Assembly (NCBI GenBank): GCA_013001905.1
Contig: JABDLC010000001.1
Span: 1-64,000, forward strand
Source: Gammaproteobacteria bacterium
Lineage (GTDB): Bacteria > Pseudomonadota > Gammaproteobacteria > Steroidobacterales > GCA-2729495
Direction: 5' to 3'
Length of the DNA stretch: 64,000 nt
The translations under genes and the position numbers were made by a program. This document shows, one piece after another, positions 1 to 9,285 of the stretch; position 1 is the stretch's first letter; each line of letters opens with the position of its first letter. The notes beneath the pieces are model-generated. The model worked only from the letters and a program-made list of their open reading frames with translations. It was not told where the DNA came from and made no database searches.

Positions 1-434
1 GCATGTACGGCGTGCTCGAGCGGCAGTTCCGCAACTATTACAAGCGGGCCGCGCAGCGCAAGGGTTCGACCGGCGAGAACCTGATCCGGCTGCTTGAGTG
101 CCGACTGGACAACGTCGTATACCGCATGGGCTATGCGTCGACGCGAGCCGAGGCGCGCCAGCTTGTGAGCCACAAGGCCATTACGGTCAACGGCACGGTT
201 GTGAATATTCCGTCGTACCAGGTGGGCGCAGGCGATAACGTCAGCGTGCGCGAAGCGGCGACCAAGCAATCGCGTATCCAGAACGCGATGGAAATCTCGA
301 CGCAGATGGGTCTTCCCGACTGGGTCGAAGTTGACGAAAAGAAACTGTCGGGCGTGTTCCGCTCCGAACCGGAGCGCGAGGACGTGCTGCCCGACATCAA
401 CGAGAACCTGGTAGTAGAGCTCTACTCCAAGTAA
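1..434 (+). CDS. rpsD: 30S ribosomal protein S4, N-terminus cut off by the window edge
   Basis: This is the C-terminal 143 residues of S4, a primary 16S rRNA-binding protein that nucleates assembly of the small subunit body. About 60-65 residues lie before the window; the first two bases belong to the preceding codon. The visible part contains the S4 RNA-binding domain ([20 protein letters not shown] and the following HKAITVNG strand). The C-terminus ends in VVELYSK, typical of S4. rpoA follows 40 bases downstream and then rplQ, the usual alpha-operon order. In Escherichia coli S4 represses its own operon by binding the leader; that leader is outside this window. The identification is secure. 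Confidence 0.97.
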   Translation, partial: MYGVLERQFRNYYKRAAQRKGSTGENLIRLLECRLDNVVYRMGYASTRAEARQLVSHKAITVNGTVVNIPSYQVGAGDNVSVREAATKQSRIQNAMEISTQMGLPDWVEVDEKKLSGVFRSEPEREDVLPDINENLVVELYSK

Positions 435-474
435 CGAACTTTATTGCATCCTTTTGCAGGAGAGGCAGCAGACC

Positions 475-1467
475 ATGTCTGACATTAGTGATTTTCTTAA
501 GCCGCGTACCGTCAAGCTGCAGTCGCAGACTGACAACCGCGCGCGCGTGGCCATCGAGCCCTTCGAGCGTGGTTTTGGTCACACGCTGGGTAATGCGCTG
601 CGGCGCGTGTTGTTGTCGAGCATGCCCGGCTGTGCCGTGACGCAGGTCGACATCGACGGCGTGCTGCACGAGTACACCAGCATCGAAGGCGTGCAGGAAG
701 ACGTTGTCGAGATCCTGCTGAACCTCAAGCAGCTGGCGATTCGGATGCATTCGCGTGACCGCGCTGAGCTGGTGCTGCATAAGAGTGGCACCGGCCCCGT
801 AACGGCAGCCGACATTCAGGGCGACCACGACATCGAAGTGGTCAACCCGGATCTGGTCATTGCCAACCTGACCGACGGCGAGCTCAAGATGAACCTCGTG
901 GTTGAGAAAGGTCGCGGCTACCGCCCGGCCAAGCGCCAGGTGAACCTCGAAGAGCACACCGGCCGCATCGGCGAGCTGGACCTCGACGCGTCGTTCACCC
1001 CCGTGCTGCGAGTCAGCTACACGGTGGAGTCAGCGCGTGTGGAACAGCGCACCAATCTCGACAAACTGCTCATCGACATCGAGACTAACGGCACGATTGA
1101 TTCAGAAGAAGCAATCCGCCGTGCCGGCAGCATCCTCAAAGATCAGCTGGACGTGTTCGTTGACCTGCAGGGTCAGGACGAATCACAGGCTGCCGCTGCC
1201 GAATCTCAGGTTGATCCGGTGCTGATGCGTCCGGTCGACGAACTCGAACTCACTGTCCGTTCGGCCAACTGCCTCAAAGCAGAAAACATCAACTACATCG
1301 GTGACCTGATTCAGCGCACCGAAGTTGAACTGCTGCGCACGCCGAACCTCGGTAAGAAATCACTCACAGAAATCAAAGAAGTGCTGGAGAGCCACGGGTT
1401 GGCTCTGGGCATGCGCGTTGAAAACTGGCCGCCTGCAAGTCTGGCCAACGACGACGTTGCTGCTTAA
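475..1467 (+). CDS. rpoA: DNA-directed RNA polymerase alpha subunit
   Basis: The alpha subunit dimerises to seed RNA polymerase assembly and contacts UP elements and activators. The 330-residue product has the normal length. The N-terminal domain (about 1-235) includes the [16 protein letters not shown] dimerisation motif. The C-terminal DNA-binding domain (about 250-330) contains the [15 protein letters not shown] and [16 protein letters not shown] helices. An in-frame ATG lies 21 bases upstream, but the start at 475 is preferred: it has a GGAG-type ribosome site about 12 bases before it and gives the conserved N-terminus. It sits between rpsD and rplQ and is surely co-transcribed with both. 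The acidic linker [12 protein letters not shown] is compatible with a flexible tether between domains. Confidence 0.98.
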   Translation: MSDISDFLKPRTVKLQSQTDNRARVAIEPFERGFGHTLGNALRRVLLSSMPGCAVTQVDIDGVLHEYTSIEGVQEDVVEILLNLKQLAIRMHSRDRAELVLHKSGTGPVTAADIQGDHDIEVVNPDLVIANLTDGELKMNLVVEKGRGYRPAKRQVNLEEHTGRIGELDLDASFTPVLRVSYTVESARVEQRTNLDKLLIDIETNGTIDSEEAIRRAGSILKDQLDVFVDLQGQDESQAAAAESQVDPVLMRPVDELELTVRSANCLKAENINYIGDLIQRTEVELLRTPNLGKKSLTEIKEVLESHGLALGMRVENWPPASLANDDVAA

Positions 1468-1505
1468 GTACTTTGCGTAAGCACTTTTAGAGACGGTAAA
1501 GAACC

Positions 1506-1898
1506 ATGCGACATCAGAAAGCCGGTCGTACCCTCGGGCGCAAGAGCAGCCATCGCAAAGCCATGTATCGCAACATGTCTGCGTCGCTGATCGCGCACGA
1601 GACCATCAAGACCACGCTGCCGAAGGCCAAAGAACTGCGCCGCGTCATTGAGCCGCTTATTACGCTCGCCAAAGAAGACAGCGTGGCCAACCGCCGCCTG
1701 GCTTTCTCGCGTGTGCGTGACAAAGCGGCTGTCGGTAAGCTGTTCACCGAACTGGGCCCGCGCTTCAAAGCACGCCCGGGCGGCTACCTGCGTATCCTTA
1801 AAGCCGGCTTCCGTCGCGGCGACTCGGCCCCGATGGCAATCGTGCAGCTGCTCGATCAGCCGGAACCGGAAGTGGTTGAGGCAGCTGCTGACGAGTAA
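1506..1898 (+). CDS. rplQ: 50S ribosomal protein L17
   Basis: L17 binds 23S rRNA near the exit tunnel. The 130-residue product starts [20 protein letters not shown] and carries the family motif [13 protein letters not shown] near the C-terminus. It is the last gene of the alpha operon, 38 bases after rpoA, and is followed immediately by a strong intrinsic terminator. Length and sequence are ordinary. The short acidic tail after the conserved core ([10 protein letters not shown]) is a common variable extension. Confidence 0.97.
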   Translation: MRHQKAGRTLGRKSSHRKAMYRNMSASLIAHETIKTTLPKAKELRRVIEPLITLAKEDSVANRRLAFSRVRDKAAVGKLFTELGPRFKARPGGYLRILKAGFRRGDSAPMAIVQLLDQPEPEVVEAAADE

Positions 1899-1920
1899 GC
1901 CAGCTGTTTTAGAACGATTC

Positions 1921-1951
1921 AAAAAAGCCCGCTCCTGCAGCGGGTTTTTTT
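1921..1951 (+). terminator. Rho-independent terminator of the rpsD-rpoA-rplQ operon
   Basis: A GC-rich stem (CCCGCT at 1928-1933 with AGCGGG at 1939-1944, loop CCTGC) is flanked by an A-run and a T-run that extend the pairing. It lies 23 bases after the rplQ stop codon. The stem is almost the same as the one at 7523-7551. Confidence 0.9.
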
Positions 1952-2118
1952 ATGCGCGGAGAACAATAGCGAGGCGTACATGAAAACGGATGGGTTCGAA
2001 GGTCCGTGTAAAATGTTCAAGGCAGGGGAATTCGATTACGGAGATCGACTGAATTTTTCAGCACAATTGCGAACGTAGATTAATCCGAGATGTTATCGGG
2101 CCAGCCATTATGTTAGAA

Positions 2119-2158
2119 AGCATTGCTGTTCGTGCCAGGCTGTTCGCAATGCTACAAT
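2119..2158 (+). promoter_or_regulatory. Candidate operator/promoter region before the first VPLPA-CTERM gene
   Basis: An 8-bp inverted repeat (AGCATTGC at 2119-2126, GCAATGCT at 2146-2153) encloses an 8-bp direct repeat GCTGTTCG (2125-2132 and 2139-2146). TACAAT, a fair -10 hexamer, follows at 2153-2158. No convincing -35 hexamer lies 16-18 bases upstream, which would fit an activator-dependent promoter. Function is inferred from position only. Confidence 0.35.
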
Positions 2159-2185
2159 TTCAACACAAGGTAGGGAGGAGACCAC

Positions 2186-2692
2186 ATGCGACCAACAACA
2201 ATTCTAATATTGCTCTTATGTTTTTTCAGCGCCGCGCAGGCTGCTCCGCTCACATGGACTCTTGATGGTGTTACGTTTGATAATGGCACTCAGCTGCAAG
2301 GCCAATTCGACTATGATGCATCGACTAATACCTATTCCAATGTTCTTATACAGTCTGGTAACCCCATTTGGTATAGCGACTCTAAACTCCCCCCATTTAC
2401 ACTCGATAACACATTCGGGCCCGGCACTGCGACGGGTTTCGAGGCATGGACTCGGTATGATGGGTGTTGTGATAGTTATTTGTACATTTACCTTGACTCA
2501 GCTATGACCGATTCAGGCGGTGTTATTTCGATATTAACGACTTCATATGAAGCTCGATTTTATCCCGGTGGCGATGACTATCGTTACGTAACTGGGGGAA
2601 CTATCTCAGCTGTGCCCATCCCTGCTGCCGCCTGGCTTTTCGGTTCGGCGCTGGCAGGTCTCGGTTGGCTGCGCCGCAGGCAGACTACCTGA
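2186..2692 (+). CDS. Secreted VPLPA-CTERM sorting-signal protein
   Basis: A 168-residue exported protein with no recognised enzymatic domain. It has a Sec signal peptide (residues 1 to about 19, ending SAAQA). At the C-terminus VPIPAAAWLFGSALAGLGW is followed by RRRQ. That tripartite signal (VPLPA-like motif, hydrophobic helix, basic tail) is recognised by exosortase in the PEP-CTERM/VPLPA-CTERM system, which anchors or releases surface proteins linked to exopolysaccharide. The middle is rich in Tyr, Gly, Ser and Asp, with a CC pair. A GGGAGGAG ribosome site precedes the ATG. Codon use is visibly more AT-rich than in neighbouring genes. The next gene encodes a second protein with nearly the same C-terminal signal. 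No exosortase is present in this window. Confidence 0.8.
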   Translation: MRPTTILILLLCFFSAAQAAPLTWTLDGVTFDNGTQLQGQFDYDASTNTYSNVLIQSGNPIWYSDSKLPPFTLDNTFGPGTATGFEAWTRYDGCCDSYLYIYLDSAMTDSGGVISILTTSYEARFYPGGDDYRYVTGGTISAVPIPAAAWLFGSALAGLGWLRRRQTT

Positions 2693-2855
2693 GCAGCGCA
2701 ATCTTCAGGCCTGGCTTTCCGGCTTCGTTGCGTCGCAATACGTTTGAGCGGTGCCAGACAGTACCGAATGTCATGTGTGGCATACTATTTCATGTTGCTT
2801 CCGAGCTCTCATAAACAAGAATATCCGCAGCTTTGGTAACAGGGGGATACACGCT

Positions 2856-3488
2856 ATGAATCGCAAACTTATAGCCACGGCATCCTTGCTCACGGTGTCG
2901 GCAACGTTGAGCGGCGTGTCTAACGCTGCGCCGATTACCCTCAGCCTTAACGGCACACTCGACACAGGGTCGCTATCAATTCATCAGGATTTTATCAATG
3001 CGCCGTTCAGCGGTACGCTTGAGTTTGATCTCAGCACCCGGCAAATACAGTCCGGTAACAGCAACCCGTTTTATGAACTGACGTCGTGGAGTATTTTGGT
3101 AACGGGTGACAACAGTAATAGCCTGCTGCTGGAAAGCAGCGGCGAAGCGCTTGATGCCGGAGTTCTGACTTTGAGCACCTCAAGCGATATTGTGCAGTTA
3201 GAGATTGACGAGGACATCAATACGGGCGGCTCGACGAATCTCGACCGAACTTTGCGGCTGCAATTTGACCCTCAATTGAACATCACTGTCGATACAACGT
3301 TTGAAGATCTGGGCAATTTGCTGTTTCTGCCGCCCAGTTCACTACTGCAATTCTCAACCAGTCAGGTTCCAATGACGGTCGCAAGCGCAAACCTGAGCGT
3401 CGTGCCGATTCCCGCAGCCGTCTGGCTGTTCGGTTCGGCACTGGCAGGCCTGGGTTGGCTGCGCCGTAAGCAGGCCTCAAGCCGCTGA
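2856..3488 (+). CDS. Second secreted VPLPA-CTERM sorting-signal protein
   Basis: A 210-residue exported protein. The start at 2856 follows an AGGGGG ribosome site and gives a clean signal peptide (MNRKLIATASLLTVSATLSG, cleaved near SNAA). A longer in-frame start at 2751 would bury this signal. The body is predicted beta-rich (many short Ser/Thr/Leu strands). It ends with VPIPAAVWLFGSALAGLGW and a basic tail RRKQASSR, the VPLPA-CTERM sorting signal. The tail matches the one in the preceding gene almost residue for residue, while the mature regions look unrelated, as is usual for exosortase substrates. Function beyond surface or extracellular location cannot be assigned. Confidence 0.8.
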   Translation: MNRKLIATASLLTVSATLSGVSNAAPITLSLNGTLDTGSLSIHQDFINAPFSGTLEFDLSTRQIQSGNSNPFYELTSWSILVTGDNSNSLLLESSGEALDAGVLTLSTSSDIVQLEIDEDINTGGSTNLDRTLRLQFDPQLNITVDTTFEDLGNLLFLPPSSLLQFSTSQVPMTVASANLSVVPIPAAVWLFGSALAGLGWLRRKQASSR

Positions 3489-3502
3489 CCGCGCAGCGTC
3501 AA

Positions 3503-3551
3503 TTAAGAGAATAAATCGAACAATTCAATCGAAATAAACCATTTCTCTTAA
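3503..3551 (+). promoter_or_regulatory. Inverted-repeat element upstream of katG
   Basis: TTAAGAGAA (3503-3511) is repeated as its reverse complement TTCTCTTAA (3543-3551). Between the arms are two direct copies of AATCGAA (3514-3520 and 3527-3533). The element ends 55 bases before the katG start. An oxidative-stress regulator such as OxyR would be expected here by analogy. The match to the OxyR ATAG-N7-CTAT pattern is weak (ATCG-N7-CAAT), so the regulator is not identified. Confidence 0.4.
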
Positions 3552-3606
3552 GCGCTCCCGTTGGCTACTGTTATGAAGTAGGCCAATTAAAAGGTGGGAG
3601 CAGACC

Positions 3607-5889
3607 ATGAACACACTTAAAACACGCCCGGGCATTGCCTGGGCGGCACTGCTGGCGCTCGTCACAGCGCCGCTGGCGTTCGCAGGCGGCCACACGGCCG
3701 ACAACGCCACAATGGCGGAGATGAATAGCGACGCGGCGAAAGCCGGGCAGGCGCGCACCAATCAATTCTGGTGGCCTGATCAGCTCGATCTGTCGCCGCT
3801 GCGGGATCACGACCGCCGTTCCAATCCGCTGGGTGACGATTTCGATTACGCCGAGGCCTTCCAGGCGCTGGATCTCGATGCGGTGCAGAAAGACATCGAC
3901 GCGGTGCTGACCGACTCGCAGGACTGGTGGCCGGCTGACTGGGGCAATTACGGCCCGTTCTTTATTCGGATGGCCTGGCACAGTGCCGGTACCTACCGCA
4001 CGCTCGACGGCCGCGGTGGCGGTGACGGCGGGCAGATGCGTTTTGATCCGCTCAACAGCTGGCCCGACAACGGCAACCTCGACAAGGCTCGCCGTTTGCT
4101 CTGGCCCGTAAAACAAAAATACGGTGCCGCACTCTCGTGGGGTGACCTGATGATTCTGGCGGGCAATGTCGCACTGGACAACATGGGTTTCCAGACCTAC
4201 GGCTTCGCCGGCGGTCGCACGGATGAGTGGGAGCCGGACCTCGTGTACTGGGGCCCTGAACTCGAGATGCTCGCCAGTGATCGCGAAAATAACGACGGCG
4301 AGTTGCAGCGGCCGCTCGGTGCGACGCACATGGGCCTCATCTATGTGAACCCGGAAGGCCCGAAGGGCAAACCCGACCCGCAAGGCTCCGCGAAAAACAT
4401 CCGCACGGCATTCGGTCGCATGGCCATGAACGACGAAGAAACGGTCGCGTTGATCGCCGGTGGTCATACCTTCGGCAAGATGCACGGTGCGCGTGATCCC
4501 GGTGAGTGTGTCGGCCCGGAACCGGCCGCTGCGGGAACTGAAGAGCAGGGCTTCGGCTGGATGAACAAGTGCGGCAAGGGGCATTCGGAAGATGCGACCA
4601 CGAGCGGCCTCGAAGGCGCCTGGACGCAGGCACCCACCACCTGGACGATTCTGTACCTGCAGAACCTACTCAATCTGGAGTGGCAGCAGACGCGCAGCCC
4701 GGCCGGTGCGATTCAGTGGATACCTGCCGACGATCAGGACTTCGCCCCGGTGCCCGATGCACATGTCGAAGGCAAACTGAATCCGCCGGTCATGACCACG
4801 GCCGATCTGGCGGTGAAAGTCGACCCGGCGTACCGCGCGATTGCCGAGCGTTTTCTGGCGAACCCCGACGAGTACCAGATGGCTTTCGCCAAAGCCTGGT
4901 ACAAGCTGACTCATCGTGACATGGGCCCGCGTGCCCGCTACCTCGGTGATGCGTACCCGGCCGACGAACTGCTGTGGCAGGATCCGGTGCCCGCCGTCGA
5001 CGGCAAGCCCATCAGTGATCGTGATGCGGGCAAGCTCAAAGCCGCGGTGCTGGACTCCGGTCTCAGCGTGCCGGAACTGGTGCGCACGGCCTGGGCGTCA
5101 GCCGCGAGCTTCCGCGCCAGCGACATGCGCGGCGGTGCCAACGGTGCACGCATTGCGCTCTCGCCGATGAAAGACTTTGCGGTGAACAAGCCGGCCGAGC
5201 TGGCGAATGTACTGGCCACGCTTGAAGGCATCCGCAGTGACTTCAACGAGAGCAGCAGCCGTGACGTGTCGCTCGCCGATCTTATCGTGCTCGCCGGTGC
5301 GGCCGCGATTGAGAAGGCAGCCGCGGATGCGGGTGTCGATGTGGAGGTGCCGTTTACTTTGGGTCGTGGTGACGCGACGCAGGCACAGACTGACGCACAG
5401 GGCTTCGCGTTGCTGGAGCTGCATGCGGATGCGTTCCGCAATTACTACAACGCGGACAAAGCTTACCGCTCACCGACCGAAATGCTCGTTGACCGTGCCG
5501 ATCAGCTGGCGCTGACGGTGCCGGAGATGACGGCGCTGGTCGGTGGCCTGCGGGCGCTGAACGCGAATGCAGACGGTTCGACCAACGGTGTGTTCACCGA
5601 CCGGCCCGGTGTGCTCAGCAATGACTTCTTCGTCAATCTGCTTAGCATGTCGACCCGCTGGGTGCCGATAGGTGACAACGGTCTGTACGAAGGCGTCAAC
5701 CGGGCGACCGGTGAGGTGCTGTACACCGCGACACCGGTCGACCTGATCTTCGGCTCCAACTCTGAGCTGCGCACGGTGGCGGAGGTGTATGCCTACGACG
5801 ACGCGCAGTCACGGTTTGTTGAAGACTTCGTGGATGCCTGGGTGAAAGTGATGCAGCTCGATCGCTTCGATCTGCGCCACGACCTCTGA
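3607..5889 (+). CDS. katG: Catalase-peroxidase with a Sec signal peptide
   Basis: A heme enzyme that disproportionates hydrogen peroxide and also has peroxidase activity. The 760-residue product has both tandem peroxidase-fold halves. The active site is complete: distal Arg121, Trp124 and His125 ([11 protein letters not shown]), proximal His287 ([10 protein letters not shown]), and the Trp124-Tyr246-Met272 residues that form the KatG adduct, spaced exactly as in Escherichia coli KatG. Unlike most KatGs it begins with an export signal ([23 protein letters not shown]), so it should act in the periplasm, like the KatP/KatG2 group. A GGTGGGAG ribosome site precedes the ATG. Upstream is an inverted-repeat element; downstream, 13 bases away, is a GH30 lipoprotein gene that may be co-transcribed. 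Confidence 0.96.
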   Translation: MNTLKTRPGIAWAALLALVTAPLAFAGGHTADNATMAEMNSDAAKAGQARTNQFWWPDQLDLSPLRDHDRRSNPLGDDFDYAEAFQALDLDAVQKDIDAVLTDSQDWWPADWGNYGPFFIRMAWHSAGTYRTLDGRGGGDGGQMRFDPLNSWPDNGNLDKARRLLWPVKQKYGAALSWGDLMILAGNVALDNMGFQTYGFAGGRTDEWEPDLVYWGPELEMLASDRENNDGELQRPLGATHMGLIYVNPEGPKGKPDPQGSAKNIRTAFGRMAMNDEETVALIAGGHTFGKMHGARDPGECVGPEPAAAGTEEQGFGWMNKCGKGHSEDATTSGLEGAWTQAPTTWTILYLQNLLNLEWQQTRSPAGAIQWIPADDQDFAPVPDAHVEGKLNPPVMTTADLAVKVDPAYRAIAERFLANPDEYQMAFAKAWYKLTHRDMGPRARYLGDAYPADELLWQDPVPAVDGKPISDRDAGKLKAAVLDSGLSVPELVRTAWASAASFRASDMRGGANGARIALSPMKDFAVNKPAELANVLATLEGIRSDFNESSSRDVSLADLIVLAGAAAIEKAAADAGVDVEVPFTLGRGDATQAQTDAQGFALLELHADAFRNYYNADKAYRSPTEMLVDRADQLALTVPEMTALVGGLRALNANADGSTNGVFTDRPGVLSNDFFVNLLSMSTRWVPIGDNGLYEGVNRATGEVLYTATPVDLIFGSNSELRTVAEVYAYDDAQSRFVEDFVDAWVKVMQLDRFDLRHDL

Positions 5890-5902
5890 TCAGGGCGCGT
5901 TC

Positions 5903-7495
5903 ATGATGCCGACTTTTGTTGCCGATGCCAGGATGATCTGGCCGGCAACATTGTCGGCCATCATGGTGTTGCTGTCGGCCTGCGCTACCACAGAGGGTGC
6001 GCCGCATTTTGTGGCGGACGTCTATCAGACGTCTCAGGCCGGTGACAACCTTCGCTTGATCGCGAGTGTCACGCCGACACAGCGGTCGACCTCGCCGGCG
6101 ATTCGTCTTCGTCCTGATACGCAGTTTCAGGAGTACGCCGGCTTCGGTGCTTCATTCACGGAATCGTCAGCGTGGAACCTGGCAACCATTCCCGTCGAAC
6201 TGCGCAGAGAAGTGTTGACGCAACTTTTCAGCCCGACCGAGGGCGCGGGGTTCACACTGACGCGCACGCACATCAACAGCAGTGACTATTCCAATAATCA
6301 TTACGCCTACGTTGATGCGGGTGATGAAGACTTGTCCAGCTTCAGTGTCTATGAAGACATGCGCGGCTTTAGCGGCGACGAGAATGATCAGGTGCGTGGC
6401 ATTGCGCTGGAAGATCCGAGCTACGACCTGATACCGATGATTCAGGAGGCGCAGTCCATATCCGGTGCTGAGTTCGGCATCATCGCGTCGCCGTGGAGCC
6501 CGCCGTCCTGGATGAAGCAGGGCGAAACCGCTGAAATGACCAACGGCTCACTGCGCCCGGAGTATCACGCTGTCTGGGCCGAGTACCTGTCGAAGTATGT
6601 GAGCGCATATGCGGAACAGGGCATAGCGCTCTGGGGTATCACACCACAGAACGAGCCACTCCATGCTCACGATGCGCGGTGGGACAGCAATGGCTGGAGC
6701 GCCATCGAGGCGCGTGATTTTCTGCGTGACCACCTGGGTCCGCAGCTGGAGCGCGACGGGCACCTGGACACCGCCGATCTCGATAATGGATTGCGCGTGC
6801 TGATCTACGACCACAATAAAAGCGTGATGAATGAGTATGTTGCGCCCACCTACGCCGATCCGGAGGCATCGAAGTATGCGTGGGGCACCGCGTTTCACTG
6901 GTACGCGGCCTCGGAGCAGGAACGCAACGACTGGCACCAGGCGGAGCTGGCGCGTCTGCATTCAACCTGGCCCGGCAAAGGGATGATTCATACCGAGTCG
7001 AGCATTGATATCGACGCCGCTGACCCGGTCGGTCAGTACTGGCGGCTTAGCCCTGACTACGCGGGCGAGTTCGTGCCGTTCGACACCTATGCCTACGACA
7101 TCATCACCGATCTGAACAACGGTACGCAGGGCTATGTGGAGTGGTGCATGATACTGAGCAACGAAGGCAAGCCTAATCCGTACGATAACTTCAACAGCGC
7201 GCCGGTGCTTATCAACCCTGTTACCGATGAGGTTATCTATACGCCGCTGTATTATCTGCTCAGTCACTTCAGTAAATTTATTCGCCCCGGGGCCCGCAGA
7301 ATTGCCATTGAGGGTAGTGAGGTGCCGGGCCTGATCCGGACAGCGGCGAAGAATCCGGATGGTTCCATTGCCGTTGTATTATTCAATCGCAATACAGAGC
7401 GGCTTGAATACAATCTGCGTCTGGGGGCGCACGCCTATACTGCGCATATCGCTCCGCGTGCAATGCAGACTATTCATCTGCGCCATAATCTCTGA
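5903..7495 (+). CDS. GH30-family glycoside hydrolase, predicted lipoprotein
   Basis: A 530-residue beta-glycosidase of the GH30 clan (glucosylceramidase / endo-beta-1,6-glucanase-like). Visible family motifs are EYAGFGASFTESSAW, the SPWSPPSWMK strand, the acid/base Glu251 in TPQNEP and the nucleophile Glu365 in HTESS. The C-terminal beta-sandwich ends the protein. A lipobox LSAC places the lipidated Cys at residue 27, so the enzyme is probably anchored in the outer membrane or periplasm. Start choice is uncertain: ATGs at 5903, 5906 and 5933 all keep the signal sequence. Substrate cannot be fixed from sequence alone. A terminator follows 28 bases after the stop, so katG and this gene may form one transcription unit. 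Confidence 0.88.
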   Translation: MMPTFVADARMIWPATLSAIMVLLSACATTEGAPHFVADVYQTSQAGDNLRLIASVTPTQRSTSPAIRLRPDTQFQEYAGFGASFTESSAWNLATIPVELRREVLTQLFSPTEGAGFTLTRTHINSSDYSNNHYAYVDAGDEDLSSFSVYEDMRGFSGDENDQVRGIALEDPSYDLIPMIQEAQSISGAEFGIIASPWSPPSWMKQGETAEMTNGSLRPEYHAVWAEYLSKYVSAYAEQGIALWGITPQNEPLHAHDARWDSNGWSAIEARDFLRDHLGPQLERDGHLDTADLDNGLRVLIYDHNKSVMNEYVAPTYADPEASKYAWGTAFHWYAASEQERNDWHQAELARLHSTWPGKGMIHTESSIDIDAADPVGQYWRLSPDYAGEFVPFDTYAYDIITDLNNGTQGYVEWCMILSNEGKPNPYDNFNSAPVLINPVTDEVIYTPLYYLLSHFSKFIRPGARRIAIEGSEVPGLIRTAAKNPDGSIAVVLFNRNTERLEYNLRLGAHAYTAHIAPRAMQTIHLRHNL

Positions 7496-7522
7496 AACAC
7501 AAGATAAATCCGAGCCAAACCG

Positions 7523-7551
7523 AAAAAGCCCGCTCTTACAGCGGGCTTTTT
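7523..7551 (+). terminator. Rho-independent terminator after the GH30 gene
   Basis: A perfect 12-bp stem including the A/T flanks (AAAAAGCCCGCT at 7523-7534 with AGCGGGCTTTTT at 7540-7551) and a 5-base loop CTTAC. The GC core is the same as in the rplQ terminator. It ends 16 bases before the next start codon. Confidence 0.9.
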
Positions 7552-7567
7552 GTTACCGTGGCGCTCT

Positions 7568-8227
7568 ATGAATGCACTCAGACAGCTATTCAAGCAATTG
7601 TTCCCGGGGGCGGCGCTGCGTTATCGAGCGTACAAAGAACTAATTCGCAACGAAGACTCGTATCTGTATGAGACCGGCTGGATGGCAAGCCTCGCTGAGT
7701 TTGCCCCTCAGCGCAGCGATGGCCAGCCAATTCCGTGGATGAACTACCCGATGATCAGTTTGCTGGAGGAACGACTGGCCGGTGACATGTCGTTGTTTGA
7801 GTTCGGCAGTGGTTTTTCTACCCGCTTTTTTGCCAGTCGAGTCAAAGATGTTATTTCAGTGGAGTATGACCGTGCCTGGTTACAGATGGTGCAGGCCACG
7901 TTGCCTGCTAATGCTGAGCTGATCTATCAGGCTCAGGATGCCGGCGGCAGCTACTGCCGCACGATCGACAACGCTGGCAGAACGTTCGATGTCGTCATCG
8001 TGGATGGTCGGGATCGGGTGAACTGCGTCAAGCGCGCGATCCCGGCCTTGTCATCCCGTGGTCTGATACTGCTCGATGATTCGCAGCGCGAGGATTACCG
8101 TGAAGGTATCGACTACGCGATGGCCAAAGGATTTCGCGTACTGCATTTGCAGGGGCTCAAGGCGACTGGCACAGAGACCGACCGTTCAACATTGATTTAT
8201 CGCGACGGCAACTGCTTCAGTATCTAG
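7568..8227 (+). CDS. Class I SAM-dependent methyltransferase-like protein
   Basis: A 219-residue protein with a Rossmann methyltransferase layout: motif I LFEFGSGFSTRFFA, an acidic end of strand 2 (ISVEYD), FDVVIVDGRDR as motif IV, and a following GLILLDD strand. It resembles small methyltransferases found in polysaccharide or glycosyltransferase neighbourhoods, but the substrate is unknown. The ATG at 7568 is preferred because an alternative TTG/ATG further upstream lies inside the terminator stem. No separate promoter is obvious between that terminator and the start, so expression may rely on read-through or on a promoter inside the GH30 gene. Confidence 0.7.
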   Translation: MNALRQLFKQLFPGAALRYRAYKELIRNEDSYLYETGWMASLAEFAPQRSDGQPIPWMNYPMISLLEERLAGDMSLFEFGSGFSTRFFASRVKDVISVEYDRAWLQMVQATLPANAELIYQAQDAGGSYCRTIDNAGRTFDVVIVDGRDRVNCVKRAIPALSSRGLILLDDSQREDYREGIDYAMAKGFRVLHLQGLKATGTETDRSTLIYRDGNCFSI

Positions 8228-8250
8228 TGCGATACCAGAGGCCGCTACGG

Positions 8251-9126
8251 TCAGGCGAGGTTGGTGTTCAGTGATTCCTGAATGTCGCGAATCTCGCTGT
8301 GGGATGCGGCCAGCACGTCCATGAAGTTGTGCTCATCGAAGGAGACGTTTTCCAGCACGCCGTTAACGTCGGGGTGGACGGCGTGCACGGTCGGGTCGTG
8401 TTCGATGCGGTCGCGGATTTTGGCGGCGCTTAGCAGCTTGCCCATAGCTTCGAGTTCAAAGTCATCTGGTTTCTCTGCAGCCAGCAGCTGATCCTGCATG
8501 CGCACGGCATCACAGATTTCCGGCGGGAACTCCCAGGCTCTCAGCACGGCCGCACCGGCCTCATTGCCCAGTCGTTCAACCGTTTCTGCGTAATCCAGAT
8601 GCTCGGTCAATGAAGGGTGATCGCGCTGCACCGTAATCATGAGGTACAGCGTGCCGATCTGATGCACGAGCCCGGCAAGAATCGCCTGATCCGCGTTCAC
8701 TTCGGGCAGTCGGCGTGCGGTGGCGCAGGCAATGGCAGCCACGTAATTGCTGCGCCGGAGGATTTCGCGCAGCTCTTCCTTAATCGCAGCGAGATAAGGC
8801 TCTTGTTCCGCCTGGCGCATTGCAAAGGCGACGGCAATACTTCGCACCAGTGTCACGCCCAGTCGATTGAGCGCTACGTTGAGGTTGTCAATTTCAATGC
8901 CGCGGGTATTGAAGGCTGCGGCATTGGCAGTGCGTAGCAATTTGGCGGTGAGCACCGGGTCTGACTGAATCAGTGCGGCCACGTCTTTCATGGGTACGTT
9001 GGAATCGGCGAGCAGCAGTTGCAGTCGATTCACCACTTCCGGAAAGGCCGGCAGCTCGACATTCTCCGTGCCAATGTCGGCGATCAACTGCCTGAGCAGT
9101 TGCTCTGTTTCGACTTCCTGATCCAC
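8251..9126 (-). CDS. HDOD-domain signalling protein
   Basis: A 291-residue protein whose HDOD domain spans about residues 20-220. The family signature is clear: LPAFPEVVNRLQLLLAD, then LIQSDPVLTAKLLRTANAAAFN, then a NYVAAIACATA / LAGLVHQIGTLYL segment corresponding to a degenerate HD phosphohydrolase helix. HDOD proteins usually lack phosphohydrolase activity and act in regulatory complexes (motility, competence, cyclic-di-GMP signalling). There is no attached GGDEF, EAL or kinase domain and no signalling partner adjacent. It is transcribed alone, divergent in orientation to the methyltransferase-like gene. Confidence 0.85.
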   Translation of the reverse strand: MDQEVETEQLLRQLIADIGTENVELPAFPEVVNRLQLLLADSNVPMKDVAALIQSDPVLTAKLLRTANAAAFNTRGIEIDNLNVALNRLGVTLVRSIAVAFAMRQAEQEPYLAAIKEELREILRRSNYVAAIACATARRLPEVNADQAILAGLVHQIGTLYLMITVQRDHPSLTEHLDYAETVERLGNEAGAAVLRAWEFPPEICDAVRMQDQLLAAEKPDDFELEAMGKLLSAAKIRDRIEHDPTVHAVHPDVNGVLENVSFDEHNFMDVLAASHSEIRDIQESLNTNLA

Positions 9127-9285
9127 GCTGATCCCCTCGCCGCGTCAATGCCGATAACGGCACGCAAAAATGTCGCATGAATTCGCAGCCGTTAAGCGAT
9201 ACTGGTTCACAGAATCAGTATTCAGGTCGTTTGCAGCGCCCGAGTTTCGTTGTAAACAAAGTGTAAAATTGATGTGTGACGCGAC

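Noticed and set aside
2186..3488. Sigma-54 promoters upstream of the two VPLPA-CTERM genes
   Set aside because: Candidate TGGCA-type boxes have wrong GG-to-GC spacing or wrong orientation.
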